This document shows positions 1 through 11,674 of a DNA stretch of 47,131 nt, in pieces (position 1 is the stretch's first letter; every line of letters begins with the position of its first letter). A program made the position numbers and the translations under genes. The notes under the pieces are model-generated. The model worked only from the letters and a program-made list of their open reading frames with translations. It ran no database searches and had not been told where the DNA came from. Origin of the DNA: Pezizomycotina sp. ARF18 (taxonomy: Eukaryota; Ascomycota); assembly GCA_002224055.1 (NCBI GenBank), contig AZLU01000142.1, forward strand, positions 22,501 through 69,631, read 5' to 3'.

Positions 1-1435
1 ACTTTTCTCGATATCTTTTTCCTATTTTCAACTTTCCTTGCACGATCTTCTACTCAGACAGCTCGGGGGGGGTAGTATCCATTGTATTTTTTTCTATATA
101 CTACTAACCCTCGCATACTTTTCTTAAGTGTAGTAGTATAGCTGTCTGTTTTTTCTTTCTTTCCATTTGTCTTGTTTTTCAATTTTTTCTCTCATTCTTA
201 TCAGCTTTTAGTCGAACCCATCCTTAAACACAATTTAAACCTTTTCCTTACATTGCATTGGACGACGAATTAGCAAGAGATGGGCGCGTTCGCTAGAAGC
301 TTCTGTTTTTTTTTTGTTTCGTGTAGGAGCCGATCGATGTGTCTGGTTGAAGTCATTCCGCAAATTGTCGCTGCTGTCCCGTTATACGGGGTCCAATCCT
401 AGTATTCCTCTTATGACAAAGAGTACAGACAAGCAACCATTAATCAACCATCTAATTGGAGAGGGTGTCATACAAAAATTATATATCACATTTTCGGCAC
501 TTTTATTAGACGTTCCATCGCGAATTTTAACAATGATACACATATTTTGTTGTATTTTCGTGTTTTTGAATGCACCTATACTAACAGTATACCAACATGA
601 AGAAACTATCTACTAGCAATAGTGTCTTCGAGTTCGGTATACAATATTTCCGTTTTGTATATACACAAAGGAGAAACGTTAAAAGAAATAGAAAAAATCG
701 TTACAGAAGACGTTTCGGGTTTAATGATATGAATGGCATTAAAGGAAGGAGAAAAACTGCATGCAAGACACACTTATGCAATGCAATGATTAGGCTGCAT
801 AAAGCCATAAGATATATAGAAAAAATGATTGAGAGATATATAAAAGAAGAGGTTATGAGAAATATTATAGATTACAGAACGGATGACGTGAACACATATC
901 GAAACGTTTTTTCTGATATTGGTTTGAGTATATGACAGGGTATCGCAGCGAGAAGAGTTGAGGACAGACAGCAGTAGGACTAAAGTAATAAATAGGAAAA
1001 GGTTTCCAGCCCCAGGAATATGAATATCAAATCAAGTAGCACTTTTTTTCTTCTCTCTTCTTTAACCTTCGTAAAGAGGTAAAGCATAAGGACAAGAAAC
1101 ACTTGAAGTCAATCAATAAACAAAGACAAGTTTGGAAACAATATGCTCGCAAAAGAGAGAAAGATACTACTCCTGTACATAAAGAAAAAAGTTATTTCAA
1201 GGTATCAAAGAAATTAAAAGATAAAAAAGGTGTCCTTGATTAAAAAGGTTTAGAGAAGTGAAGAGATGAAAACGAAAAGCAATTGTACGCCAGATAGGTA
1301 TGTGCCCCATTTTTTAAAATTTTTTGGACTTGCATATTTTGCTTGACCACAAGCCTTTATATTTTTTTAGACATCATGACGTTGCCACTGCGTCTGCTGG
1401 CACTCCTTTCCATGACCTTGTCAACTGATTGAACT
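1..1435. other. AT-rich intergenic stretch
   Basis: No recognisable gene. The DNA is AT-rich with short T and A runs. Two open frames lie here (314-616 and 597-935, plus), but their translations are low-complexity, very basic or lacking any family pattern. The right part lies just past the stop of the minus-strand CFEM gene and should hold its 3' untranslated region. Confidence 0.5.
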
Positions 1436-3280
1436 CTACCGGTCCTGCTCCGACTCGGCTACGTCGACGCTCGAAACGCTACCGGTGGTTGCCTTCGGCC
1501 GCAGGACGCTGCAGCGAAGCACGACCGCTTGGGGAAACACCGCTGGCACCGCTACGGCCTCCACTTGCTCCGTCCGCGGCTCATTCTCGTCGTTCTCGCT
1601 ATTTTGGTCAACCGCTCTTCTCTTCGGGACATCGTCGCAGCGGGAGCCGACGGAGTGACGGACACGATCCATCGCTTTATCTGCGGCACGCTCGACTGAC
1701 ATGCGCCACTGTGCGAGTTGGCCCTGCTGATTGTCGAAGGAATAGCGGACATGTCGGTACCGGAGACGGTAGGCAGACGAGGAGTAAGCGGCTTCAGGGG
1801 TGGGACGGTCGTGAGGCGGCGGACAGGATCGGAAGCGGTAGAAGGGCGGGGACGAAAACGTTCTTGCCGGTAATGAAGATACCAGCAGTCGGTGGGACGG
1901 TTCTCGGTAGGCGGAGGAGTCACTAGCGGCGGGGGCGGAGGACGAGGGAAGTTGCCGTTCGTGGTTCTGGTAAAGGCAGTACTTGCGTTGAGTTCTTTTG
2001 CACGTTCAGGGGCTGGAATGTATAGGCAGGAGGCGGAGAAGGCGTGACGATGAGGTTTTCGTAGGTGGCCTTGGTCTTTGTTGGGTATGGGTCTGGTGTT
2101 GACTGGGCGATGCCGACGCCGGAGTCTGAGGTCTTCATTTCGGCGTATCTATCGAAAATATCCTGTCACCGAACTGCGGGCAGGGCTGATAGGCGAGACG
2201 TTCATCTGAGGGGTGGCGGGGTGAAAAACATAAGGGGAATATTATTGCTGGGCTGGAGCTTTCCGTCTTGCTGCTGTTGTTGAAAATTGGCGCTCTGCTG
2301 CGAATGCCGTAGGCTATTCCCGTTTGAATCGCTCGGACTGTATCATCTACTGTAGCCTGTGCAGGACCTATAACAGGAGAGACGGTCAGCGATGGCCGCT
2401 GAGGTTGAGGGCATATGTGAGAGAAATGCGTTCAGGGTAAGTTTTTGTAGTGGCAGATTCTACTTGCGTTTACTATATCATAGAGGCCTGCGGGTAAGCA
2501 CTGGGCAGAGTTTGGATTCCCGATTCCTTGCCGTAGTCGTCCGGTGCCGACCTCTGGTAGCTGCCTCCGCGTACCAAACTTCTTATCAGAACCGCCGGTA
2601 AATTTATCTCCGTTGGCGGATTCCGCATCATGTCCAGCCTATTTCCCTTGTTCTTCTTCTTCTGTTCCTCTTGTGGACGCAGCAGAAGACGAACAGGCCG
2701 GCAATACCAGGCAGAGGAGACCTCCGACCGTAGCGCAGAGACGACTGTCTGGTTGATATTGGGACCGCCGTCGCCTTGCTGCCGCTAAGATAGAAGGCGT
2801 AGGGTAGGATGGACGTTGCGCGATCAAAGTGACCTTCAGACAGGAGTTGTAGTGCCTCGACAGATTTAGGAGTCGGTTCTCAGTGTTTGGACTGCAGGGG
2901 CCACGTGGTAGTTGCCGTGCCGCGCTAACAGATACAACCTCGAGATCGTCTGCCAGCATGCATTGTTGGCTTCGTCGTATATGTGGTATATTGGCACAAG
3001 GATAAGCCATATTGACAGACAAGTATGCATATTTGAAGCAGACCGTTGCTACAATGCAACCCTGTCTGTTTGATCGCACCCCGAGATTTGGGATATGGCG
3101 GTTTCAATGCATGACCGGGCGCAGGAATCGACGACTTCGAAATCTGGTAGATCCGCCGCTCGTAGAGACTGGCGACGATATTGAGGTTGCTACTGCAGAT
3201 ACAGCCGCCGGTGGTAGATGTGCTGCAGACATAGCCGACTAGTGCTGCTCCGACGAGAGCTTTGGTAGAAGGAACACCAT
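1436..3280 (-). CDS. CFEM-domain single-pass membrane protein, frame-broken
   Basis: Probable cell-surface protein of a fungal-specific class. Read on the minus strand, the start at 3280 (MVFL) leads, after one frame slip, into a hydrophobic signal-like stretch (KALVGAALVGYVC). At about 3150-2940 the translation shows a CFEM pattern: SCARSC, then nine residues to GC, DQTDR, a CxC recoverable with one inserted base, and later cysteines in QYGLSLC and EANNAC. This matches the eight-cysteine layout with the DxxCxC core. A Ser/Thr/Pro stalk follows. A membrane helix near 2760-2670 (TVGGLL, then IAGLFVFCCV) is followed by a basic stop-transfer run (HKRNRRRR). The long Pro/Ser-rich tail includes SPPPAYTF near 2020 and ends in VAESEQDR before a stop at 1436. 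CFEM proteins act in adhesion, surface sensing or haem uptake; this one resembles a single-pass sensor rather than a GPI-anchored or seven-helix type. At least four frame slips are needed. Family call fairly sure, exact model not. Confidence 0.72.
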
Positions 3281-4513
3281 ATTTGAGTTTTGGTGTGTAT
3301 GGAGATGTAAAAGGGAAGATATTCTCGAGTTCGAGATAAAAGAGGAGGAAAAGATGGAAATCTCCCAGCTAGTTTCTTATATGGCTTTTAGATATATCTC
3401 CTTGAATATCCTTCCTAGCTTTTTTGGGTCACTGAGGCATCGACGACTATCCTGATCGAGGGTATGTTCTTCTGTCAAGAGGGCTTTGCTCCTTGTTGTC
3501 CTTTCGTTGTCCGATCGTGGAGGTGAACCTGCACTAGAAACGCAAAAACAACTGCAAAAGAAATAAAAAAAAAAAAGAGCAAAAAGTTTTAAAAAGGAAA
3601 AAAAAGAGCTGACCAGTCAGTTTAAAAAAACAATCCCTATGATGTCTTCTGCTTTTTCGTTAGTGCATACAAAAACTCGTGATACAAAGATGTACGAAAC
3701 AGAAGAGAAAGAGTAGAAGAAGAAAAGGTCTGGGCAAGAGAGATAATAAAAAGGATATGGCGGCCCCCCTCCCTTCGACTCCTCGAATAAGTGTCGCGCG
3801 TAGAAACTTACAGTGGCGGCCCTGGATTATTCTCATTCGACGACAGGGAATCTGCTCTTTCCTCTCGTTGGTCCTCCATCCCACCACAAGAGGCCTCTTT
3901 TTTTTGCCCATGGCGTGAGAAAGAGAGGGAAAGGATACGAAAAAAGAAAAAAGCAAAAAGAACTCCAGACTCCAGCAAGAAAGCAGACAGAGATACTTCT
4001 CCGTCAGATAGAAAACAGTCGTAACAGTGAAGTACCCTTGCCATCATGGATACTATAAAGTGAGCGGGTTTATCGAGAGGTGGTTGGTCGAAAAAAAAAG
4101 AAAAAAAGATGATGTGGAATTTTGCTTGCAGAAAAAAGCGCACAAGGAAATCCCCAGACATAACGGCTTCCTATTGGCCAAACCGGTCATTTCACCACCA
4201 AATACTACTTCTCTTTTCAGGTGGGACCTCTTCAATGTCTCCATCGGCGCGCTCTCGCTTTGAATCCCCATTGGCGCTGGCCAAGTCCAGATGTCCATAC
4301 CTTTCGGGAGTGGGGAATGAAGTGTTCCTCCATTGGCTGAGCCTGTTTTACCCTGGCTCTACGAGATGTCCTGGTTGTGCCTCTAACCGCCGACACTTCC
4401 CAAAGAAGCCTAAAGAGAAGTGCCCCACTATCCTTCCTTGTTGGCGTCGTTGCCTTTTGCTTGTCCCCGAAATCCAATAAAAATCGATCCTCGATATTTT
4501 CTATTTTGTATAC

Positions 4514-4536
4514 AGAGAGAGAGAGAGAGAGAGAGA
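4514..4536. repeat. (GA)n microsatellite
   Basis: Uninterrupted GA dinucleotide run in the divergent intergenic region. Confidence 0.9.
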
Positions 4537-5507
4537 ATTTTAATGACCTCAATTGATAAAATTTTATTACCTCTATATTCACCGTGCTTAATTCATTTAA
4601 GCTGGGCGATTAAATAAATGTATTAAGTTCTCGTAATATTGTTCCTGGATCATATCAAATGGCTTTTTTTACCGGGGTTCGGCGCGTAAAAAAAAAGGTT
4701 GTATGTACTGTATTACTACAGATCTGGACGGATCCAACATAGCGCAATTGAGGGCGATTTTTTTTTAAGCGTTAGCATTATTTTTCGATATTGATCATCC
4801 GATCGTATTTGAGCGCTCGCGAAGGAAGATCAGCCCTGTCTTAAGTCTGCCGATGCTTAGCAGTGATGAATGTTTCTATTTTTTTTTTTTGAAGGTTTTT
4901 AATATCCGGACAATGCGAGAGTTCCCACTGTGGCTTCAATTCTTTCTTTCTTTCTTTTCTTTTTTTTTTTTTTTAAGAAAAAATACTACTCAGGGGGATG
5001 CAGGAAAGGATATGTGCATTGATATGGAGACGTCTCTGTATACTTCCCTCCCGTTCGTGATGATTGAGAAAAAGTGTTTATTTTTCTGGAGATGCTGATA
5101 TCACAATACGCCAGCGAAAGGGTGGAGGCTCTTTCTTCCCAATATTCGGAATTCGGCACCAAGAAGAATTACTTAATTCCCTGTACAACAGACACACGAT
5201 AATTACTTCCCCTACATTATCTCTATAGACTATGGTCATTGTATAGCGCGGACGTCCGATAGATAATCCTCCTTCAATGGATAAGCTTTTTTTTTTTTTT
5301 TTTTGGCATTTTATTTGCATATCTCCAATTCTCTTTAATGGTTGAGTCATTCAAGATGAGGGATATGTGGGGAAAGACTCGCTTCGGTCTATCTCAAAGC
5401 CAAGGCCTATATGAACGCAGGGTTTGGATACCGCGCCTTTCTCAATAAAAGGTCGTAAACATAACGGTCATTTTATGTCCATTCGCCAGTAAGAGAAACG
5501 AAAGCCG

Positions 5508-5529
5508 TTTTTTTTTTTTTTTTTTTTTT
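5508..5529. promoter_or_regulatory. Poly(dT) tract upstream of methyltransferase start
   Basis: T22 run ending 47 bp before the methyltransferase ATG. Poly(dA:dT) tracts in fungal promoters are known to exclude nucleosomes. A promoter role here is inferred from position only, because similar tracts are also found far from genes in this window. Confidence 0.3.
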
Positions 5530-5576
5530 AACCGCTCCTACTTCAATTACCCACCCATTCTTCAATCTGTAACAGG

Positions 5577-6484
5577 ATGTCGTCCGACGGCAAGCTCAAG
5601 AACGTCCACCCGGTCGCCGAGTCCGCCTTCTCCATATCGGGTGCCTCGGGCCTGTACGACCGCGCCAGGCCATCGTACCCGGACTCAGCGCTAAGCCACA
5701 TCTTCGCCGCTGCAGAGCGCATACGCTCCTCCTCTTCTTCCAAAGAAGGTATCGATGTCGTCGAGCTCGGTCCTGGAACGGGTATCTTCACCCGCCGTCT
5801 CCTCCAGCCTCCACAAGCACACGCGGCATCATCCGCTCGATAACAGGCATCGAACCGGCTCCCGGCATGCGCGAAGGTTTCGAGAAGGCAATGTCCGCAG
5901 CCGACCACAACGGCGTCCAGGTATCCATAAAACCGGGTAGCTTCACGTCCATACCGCTACCCGACGGCAGCGCGGACATGATATGCATAGCTCAAGCGTT
6001 CCACTGGGCTCATCCGGAATACGACGCCACCGCGTCCGAATTCGCGCGCATTCTACGGAGCGGTGGTTACTTAGTGCTTATATGGAATTTGGAGGATAGG
6101 ATAGGGCGGAGTGGGTTGCGCGGGTGCGCGACGCCTACGAAGAGTTCGAAGACGGGACGCCGCAGTACAGGCACATGTACTGGAAGGCGCTGTTCGATGC
6201 GGATTCGTACAGAGCAATTTCCAACCGGAGGGGAAGTTCAGTTTGAGAGTACCGAGCGGGGGATAGAGACTACGGAGCAAGGCGTCGTCGATAGGGTCGT
6301 TTCGAAGAGTTACATTACGAATTTAACGGATGAGAAGAAAGCGAGGTGAAGAAGAGGGTTAGGAAGGTGCTGACGGGAGGGAACATCGACGACGGGTGTG
6401 AGAAGCCGAGGGTTTGGGTCGATACGGAGAAGGGTGTTTGAGTATCCGTATAAGACGGATATGTATATAATAAAGAGGAATTGA
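5577..6484 (+). CDS. Class I SAM-dependent methyltransferase, frame-broken
   Basis: Small Rossmann-fold methyltransferase of the Methyltransf_11 type found in fungi. The ATG at 5577 gives MSSDGKLKN and soon YDRARPSYP. SAM-binding motif I is VELGPGTGIFTRRLL (about residues 61-75). Later come ITGIEPAPGMREGFEKA, IPLPDGSADMICIAQAFHWA (the motif IV region) and FARILRSGGYLVLIWNLEDR. The C-terminal half is spread over all three frames but keeps the family order: YEEFEDGTPQYRHMYWKALF, VVDRVVSKSYITNLTDEKKA, VWVDTEKG and FEYPYKTDMYIIKRN before a stop at 6482-6484. About 300 residues, normal for the family. Frame slips fall near 5810, 6100, 6215-6240, 6348 and 6435; no intron is needed. Substrate unknown. 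It is convergent with the next gene and divergent from the CFEM gene. The broken frame is more likely sequence error than gene death, since motifs are intact. Confidence 0.9.
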
Positions 6485-6974
6485 GAAGATGAAAGAATTC
6501 TGGAGATAAGTCTCAGAGGTCGGAGTGCAAACTCAATGTACATAGAAAATAAAGAAATTAGTGATAAAGAGTTCAATAGTCGGCTTTTGTCTTCTTATTC
6601 CTTGACTTCTAAGTGGTAATTGCAACGTCTATAGATTCCTAACGCTCATCCGTATATAAATCGCGATAAATGAGATGCAATTATATAAAACTGCGAAGAA
6701 TCCTAAAGGAAAATAGGAGGAAACGGTAGCATGCGGGTGAAGCAACGAGGTTAATGGTATATTTTCAAGAATGCAAGACATTTACCACCGATATATAGGA
6801 GACAGGAAATGATATTCTTTTTTATTGCTTCGAAAATGCTACAGGTGATGCAATCAAAAACCAAGGGCAGCAACATGAAAACTAAAGAAAGAACTACCAA
6901 ACAAAAAAGAGAAAAGAACCCCCCACATGGCACATTAAGGAAAAAGAAGAATGTAGAAAAGCAAAACGCCGCTT
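6485..6974. other. Convergent 3' intergenic region
   Basis: About 490 bp between the tail-to-tail ends of the methyltransferase (plus) and the coiled-coil gene (minus). AT-rich, with A-rich stretches consistent with 3' untranslated regions. No gene or recognisable element seen. Confidence 0.5.
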
Positions 6975-8593
6975 TTAATCGTTATCCAGAAGGCAAAGAA
7001 CCTTTGCCCGCTGGATAACCACCCTTTTATTGTAGTCTTCCCCTCTCTCGTTGCCATACTTAATGACGGCTGGAAAGGCAACGGCACCGACATCTTCCCA
7101 CGGAGCTCCGAGTCCGCGTCGTCTTCCATGCCGCTGGCGTCTTCCATCCATTCCGAGTCGAAAACTTTATTCATGGGACTAACTACTTCGAATCTGGCCC
7201 GTTGAGATTTGAGCATGTGCGCAATACGCACCGCGCTGGATACGAGGGGTATCAGCTGGCGTGAAGCCGGCTCACCAGGGCGTTTCGACGGAGGGATTAA
7301 AGAGTAGACTACGGTTTCAATGTCGGAAGTTGTGTCGACTATCGCACTTTCGGCATGCTCCCTGATCGCTTCTGTAGAGGTAAGGAGGGATATACTGAGG
7401 CACGCCACCGGTTGACGCTTGAAAGCGTTGCTAAAATAAGGCGGGGAGAAGAATATGAATATCAGCCGTTATAACAAGGAATCAGTAAGGGGCGTGGGAG
7501 GGGGAGAGAGAAGAAGCTGGAAGAGAAGAGGGGAAGGGGTTTGGGGTTCTTTTCTTACCTGGCCCTTCATTTTCGACGTTACCGGCAGCGTGGCTCATCA
7601 GAAGGCCCTCTAAAGCTTTCAAACTTGCTTCGTCCCGCTCATTCAGGCCCACACAATACCTTGTGAATACCAAACGCACGAGCATGTCACACACGACAGC
7701 CTGTATAACCGTGATCTTGCTGTTACTGATGCACAACCGACTAAACTCGGGAACAGCGTAGCGGATCTTTGTCCGAACCATATCATCCTCGATCATGTCC
7801 GGAAGCAGGGTCGCCGCCCTGCAGTGCTTCCACACCCAGTTCCGCATACCCTGAGCAAACTTGCTCAACTCTTCCTTAAAAAGGCATCGTCTATGATGCC
7901 GTCCTCAGCTTTTGTGGTCGCGATGTACTCTGTCAGTCCGTTGATGTTCTCCTTCATCTTTGACGTTTCTTCCCGTGCTTGTCTGTAGCTTCCTTGAGCT
8001 TCGCCTTTAGCGAGGCGATCTCGGCGGACGTTGAAGTGAACATTTCGTGCATTTGGTGCTGCAGGTCGAGTATCTCCGCGTCCCTCTGCCGAAGGGTCTC
8101 GGTCGCTTGATTCAATTGTTGCGTTATTTGCGGACTAGGTCCGAACCATCCGGTCGTGCAAGTTCATGGCCTTCCTGTACAAGCCAACAGATAACGATTA
8201 GCTTCAATGAAGTCTGTTAAGAAAAAAATTTAATTAAAATTCTGGCTTGAACGAACCACTGCCGGATCGGGCGGCGCCATGTTGTCCCACATCCCGCGGC
8301 CCGGAGGTGCCATATGCATCGGTGCCATACCTGCTGGTGGAAGCGCGCCTGGGGCGGCATCATCATTCTTCCTTGGGGTGGTGGCGGTGATGGTATTCTT
8401 TCTCCTGGGCTCCCGCTGTCGTCCTCGCCCGAATCGACGTCCGGATACGCTCCGGGAAACTCTGATGGCGTGTAAGGAGCTGGGTGCGAATGAGGGTGGT
8501 GGGTAAGCGCTGGTGGTCTTTGGCCTCGGCCTCGTCCTTGCTGGTACCCTGCGGAAACATTCCTCTCCCTCGAGGAAGGCCTCTGCTCGCCAT
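6975..8593 (-). CDS. Uncharacterised coiled-coil protein with conserved-looking C-terminal domain
   Basis: I do not recognise the family. Joined across frames, the minus strand gives a coherent protein of about 440 residues. The ATG at 8593 (MASRGLPRGRGMFPQG) opens a disordered Gly/Pro/His/Met-rich segment with SPPPPQGRMMMPP and MAPMHMAPPGRGMWDNMAPP. A predicted coiled coil follows near 8110-7890 (QQLNQATETLRQRDAEIL, SAEIASLKAKLKEA). A helical domain then runs through LSKFAQGMRNWVWKHCRAA and KIRYAVPEFSRLC to VVCDMLVRLVFTRYCVGL. Two introns are visible with good borders: 8175-8256 and 7431-7558. After the second comes SEWMEDASGMEDDADSE, and the likely end is DVGAVAFPAVIKYGNERG leading to a stop at 6975, reached after a slip near 7090. 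Slips also fall near 8545, 8330, 8140, 7970 and 7885. It could be a cytoplasmic scaffold; that is inference from architecture only. Confidence 0.75.
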
Positions 8594-10043
8594 ACTTATA
8601 TACTTTTCAGAACCGACTCGTCAAAGGAGAGCAAAGCCTTGTTCAGCTCTAACAGCGGAGACTTGCAGGTAGGAATTCCCCAGAGCGGGAAAGGGAACAG
8701 GCGAATGAGCTGTCTTCGGTCGCTGCGTATATTCCAGGGAGAAAAAAAACAAGGCGTTCTGAAACGTAATAGGGAAAAAATAGAGCTACAAGCTAGCTCG
8801 ATGATGTTGCAGGAAGGATCGTTGGCAGAATGAATTGTTAAATTTAAAGAAAAAAAAGAAACAAATCAGAGGTTTGAAAGGAATAATAAGATGTCTGCTA
8901 TTAGGGAGAACGTTTTTTCTCCTCTGTGGTTGGTACGGTGTTGTTTGTTGGTTTCGTTGTTCGCTCCTTTTTTTTTTTTTCTTCCCTTTGAACTGAGGTG
9001 AGCTCGTGATTTTTTTTTCCTTTTCTGGTCGCTCTTTTTAAAAGAGCCGTAGGGAGTAATGAGAAAAATTCGGTGGAGACAATATGTATCGCCGAAATTT
9101 TCGCAGGTACCTTCTACTAGCTACTGCTCTTTGAAAATCACTCTACCAGAAAACTCATCCCTGTACCTTATACATGAGAGCCCGCTTCTAGATACCTTCA
9201 AATCTTTCGGGAGATCTTCGAGATTTAAAGATTGTGGAGTACTCCTTGATAAAGCTCCTAGGACAAGCTATCACTACTATCGCTGGATAAGTAATTATAA
9301 TCAATTCTTTCATCACTTCAAACAGTCATTCTCCTCATCTTCTTAATCGCTCAGTCTTTGTCATACCAATGTGCTGTTCATCTTGGTGAATTGTTTAGAG
9401 GTGTGCGTGTACACGATGATCGTAATGTCAGCACAACCGCACGGTGGTAAGGCGCTCAGGAAAACGGGAGAGAAAAAAGCACGGAGCCCTACTATGTGAC
9501 CTCCCATTGTTATATCAAAACCAGAAGGAAAAACTTTTTCCTGGGAGTAATCGTGGCCTGGGTATAAGCAGCTCATATTCTTTTCCAATTCCATGTTGTT
9601 GGAAAAGAAAGTGATGAGGAGGTGGCAGCTGCATGTTACGTGGCGGTTTGGGATCCGCGGTAATTCAAAGACTGTGACGCAATTGGCCGTTAGGCACGCA
9701 GGGGCCCAATGCAAATTCCCATAACTACCCGTTCTAGAGTGTCCTCAAAAAAAAAAAAAAAAAAAACGGTTGTTCAGCGAGAAAGTCATGCATCCTTTGA
9801 AGTTCAACCAGAAGATCAGGCTTTTGTCTCGAAAGAGAACCCAAGATTAAGGTCTAAATTCTATATCCCCGTAGTATTCGTATACAAACATCGCTCGCGC
9901 ATCAATATCGTCTATTGTAATAAAACCTCAACCCATCGGTTAGGAGAGAAGAAGCAGTACTCTATCCAATTTCTCTCGATGTTTTCATAATCGCTTCCGT
10001 TAATCATATTTTTGCGATAACATATTCGAGTTCGGTGCATCCG
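8594..10043. other. Intergenic region upstream of coiled-coil gene
   Basis: About 1.45 kb between the start of the coiled-coil gene and the stop of the carrier gene, both minus strand. TATATAAG lies just upstream of the coiled-coil ATG. A T-rich block sits at 8960-9020 and an A20 run at 9747-9766. Short open frames at 9059-9346 (plus) and 9361-9714 (minus) have no family pattern and are not called. Confidence 0.4.
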
Positions 10044-11308
10044 TTACAGAGTCCTCATAACCGCCTCGAAAGCAAGAATGGCAGCGCCATTGCTGGGAGT
10101 TGCGCGAAGAACGCAAGGAACGAAGCCACGAAAATAGCCCTTCCAGCCGTTCGTAACATATATGCTCCTGGCGGCGTCCCACCAGTTCTTGAACTTCCTC
10201 TTCGTCGGATCGAGCTCGTCCGTCAGCAGCTTCTGCTTCACGATATCGCTAGGGTAGCTTGTCAGCCAGAACACCTGGGCACTTAAACCGCCGGCCCAGA
10301 AGTTTATCGCAGGAGTCGACATGCTCGTATGCTTTTTGAACCAGTGCGTGGAGATGTCGTAGCATATCCAGAAGAAGAAAAAGGATGTACGGAAGAGCAT
10401 TGTGGCGAGAAGGCCACGGTATAGGCCACGGATGCCGTGCGCCTTCCATATTTTGGCGCAGCAGTCTATGGGGCCCGTGTAGAGGCGAGGAAGGTTCTGG
10501 CTGGCGGCGGTATGACCGTGGTACTGCACCTGCAGCCTGGCCTTGATGTGCTCGATCGGCGCGGCAATGACGGAAACGGTCCAGCCTCCAAACATACCGC
10601 AATTCCGTATCCAAATAGGTTTAGAGACGTGACCTCCCCCGACGGGTGGGTTGGGGCTCGAGTGAATATAGGACTTTGGGTGTTCAGCAGGAGCTTCCGG
10701 TAGTTGGTCATTGAGCCAAGCATCCTATAAATTTTGCGGAGCGGTTAGAGAATTGATCTCATATATAAAAAATTGTGTATCCAATGTTCACCCACACAGA
10801 ATCCATAGCCATCCAACCGACCAAAGGCGGCGTAACTCCTTTAAATTATTCACATTGTTTTGTTTGGGTTAGAAGGCTCCTAGCTACGACTGATAAGGGT
10901 GAAAGAGTTAGTGTCTTTTTTTTCGACGGTGGTACCCTTGTATAATCCTCGAAATCCCTCATTTCGTACCGTCTTGAGGAAGCAATCTAATGGTCCCGAG
11001 AACTGCGACGAGGCTGTCGTTTGGAGGCGGACTTTGACGGTGTCAAAGCTATTATCGTCAAGAGAATAAACGAGTTAGATTAAGAAGAGTGAAATGCTGC
11101 AGCATGCCGACAGTTGAGATAGGTAGAAGCTTACGGATGGCCAGAAACGCATTTTGCAACGCCGGATGCGACACTTTCGGCGGGAACAGAAGTAAAATTA
11201 GTCCACACAATCAATTCATTGAGACTCGAAGAAGAAATAACACAAATACCCTGCTGCGAATCCTTTGTAATAAGAGTGAGGCTTTTGTACTGGCGATGCC
11301 TCCGCCAT
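10044..11308 (-). CDS. Mitochondrial carrier family (SLC25) protein, five exons
   Basis: Six-helix inner-membrane transporter. Exons on the minus strand: 11308-11250, 11173-11135, 11048-10936, 10838-10796 and 10724-10044. Every junction is GT-AG and restores a conserved codon: the first two rebuild YKGFAAG/VASGVAKC and SGHP/FDTVKVRLQ, the next two LYKG/VTPPLVGW and MDSV/MLGSM. All three carrier signatures are present: HPFDTVKVRLQ, APIEHIKARLQ and SYPSDIVKQKL. Other typical stretches are FSGPLDCFLKTVRNEGFRG, CAKIWKAHGIRGLYRGL and INFWAGGLSAQVFWLTSYPS. Exons total 935 bp (about 311 residues, normal for the family). One frameshift remains near 10598, where a missing G separates GYGIA from GMFGGWTVSVIAAP. 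The sequence looks closest to the carnitine/acylcarnitine-ornithine-like branch, but the substrate cannot be fixed by eye. Confidence 0.93.
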
Positions 11309-11674
11309 GATCGAGAAGAGGAGGAGGAGGAAGAGTAATCGGTCAGAGGGCTAGAAATAATCAACGATGTCGTTGAGATGGTAAAATAAAACTTTGCGGA
11401 GGAACTGGAGAAGAAAAAAGGTTTCGAGGTGATTATTATTATTATTATTATTATTTATCAATTTATTGAGTAATTTTTAAGCTTATCTCGGCTTATCGAT
11501 AAGGTCCCGAAAATAGCAAGGTTCGGCCCGAACCGAAAATTTACTTTTCTCAACGCCAAAAGAGTAGAGATCACGACAGTTTTTTTGGTAGCGGGCATTG
11601 AAACTTCATTGAACTACAAGTATATTCTTCTAGAATCATTGTTTTCCTTACTGATGACTCATCGAGATATTGAT
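11309..11674. other. Short intergenic region with ATT repeat
   Basis: Upstream of the carrier ATG and downstream of the next minus-strand gene. Contains an (ATT)n run at 11432-11454 and little else that can be recognised. Confidence 0.5.
11432..11454. repeat. (ATT)n microsatellite
   Basis: Trinucleotide run in the carrier upstream region. Confidence 0.9.

Larger units (their letters stand above)
3281..5576. promoter_or_regulatory. Divergent intergenic region between CFEM and methyltransferase genes
   Basis: About 2.3 kb between two divergent starts. It holds purine-rich runs (3540-3720, 3940-3970), a (GA)n tract at 4514-4536, three ATTGG (inverted CCAAT) boxes at 4173, 4270 and 4332, and T runs at 5287-5304 and 5508-5529. 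Open frames here are low-complexity and overlap on both strands, so I do not call a gene. The 5' untranslated regions and promoters of both neighbours must lie here, but I cannot place transcription starts. Confidence 0.5.

Noticed and set aside
597-935. 112-codon open frame on plus strand
   Set aside because: Very basic, A/T-driven composition, no domain, no intron, located in AT-rich intergenic DNA.
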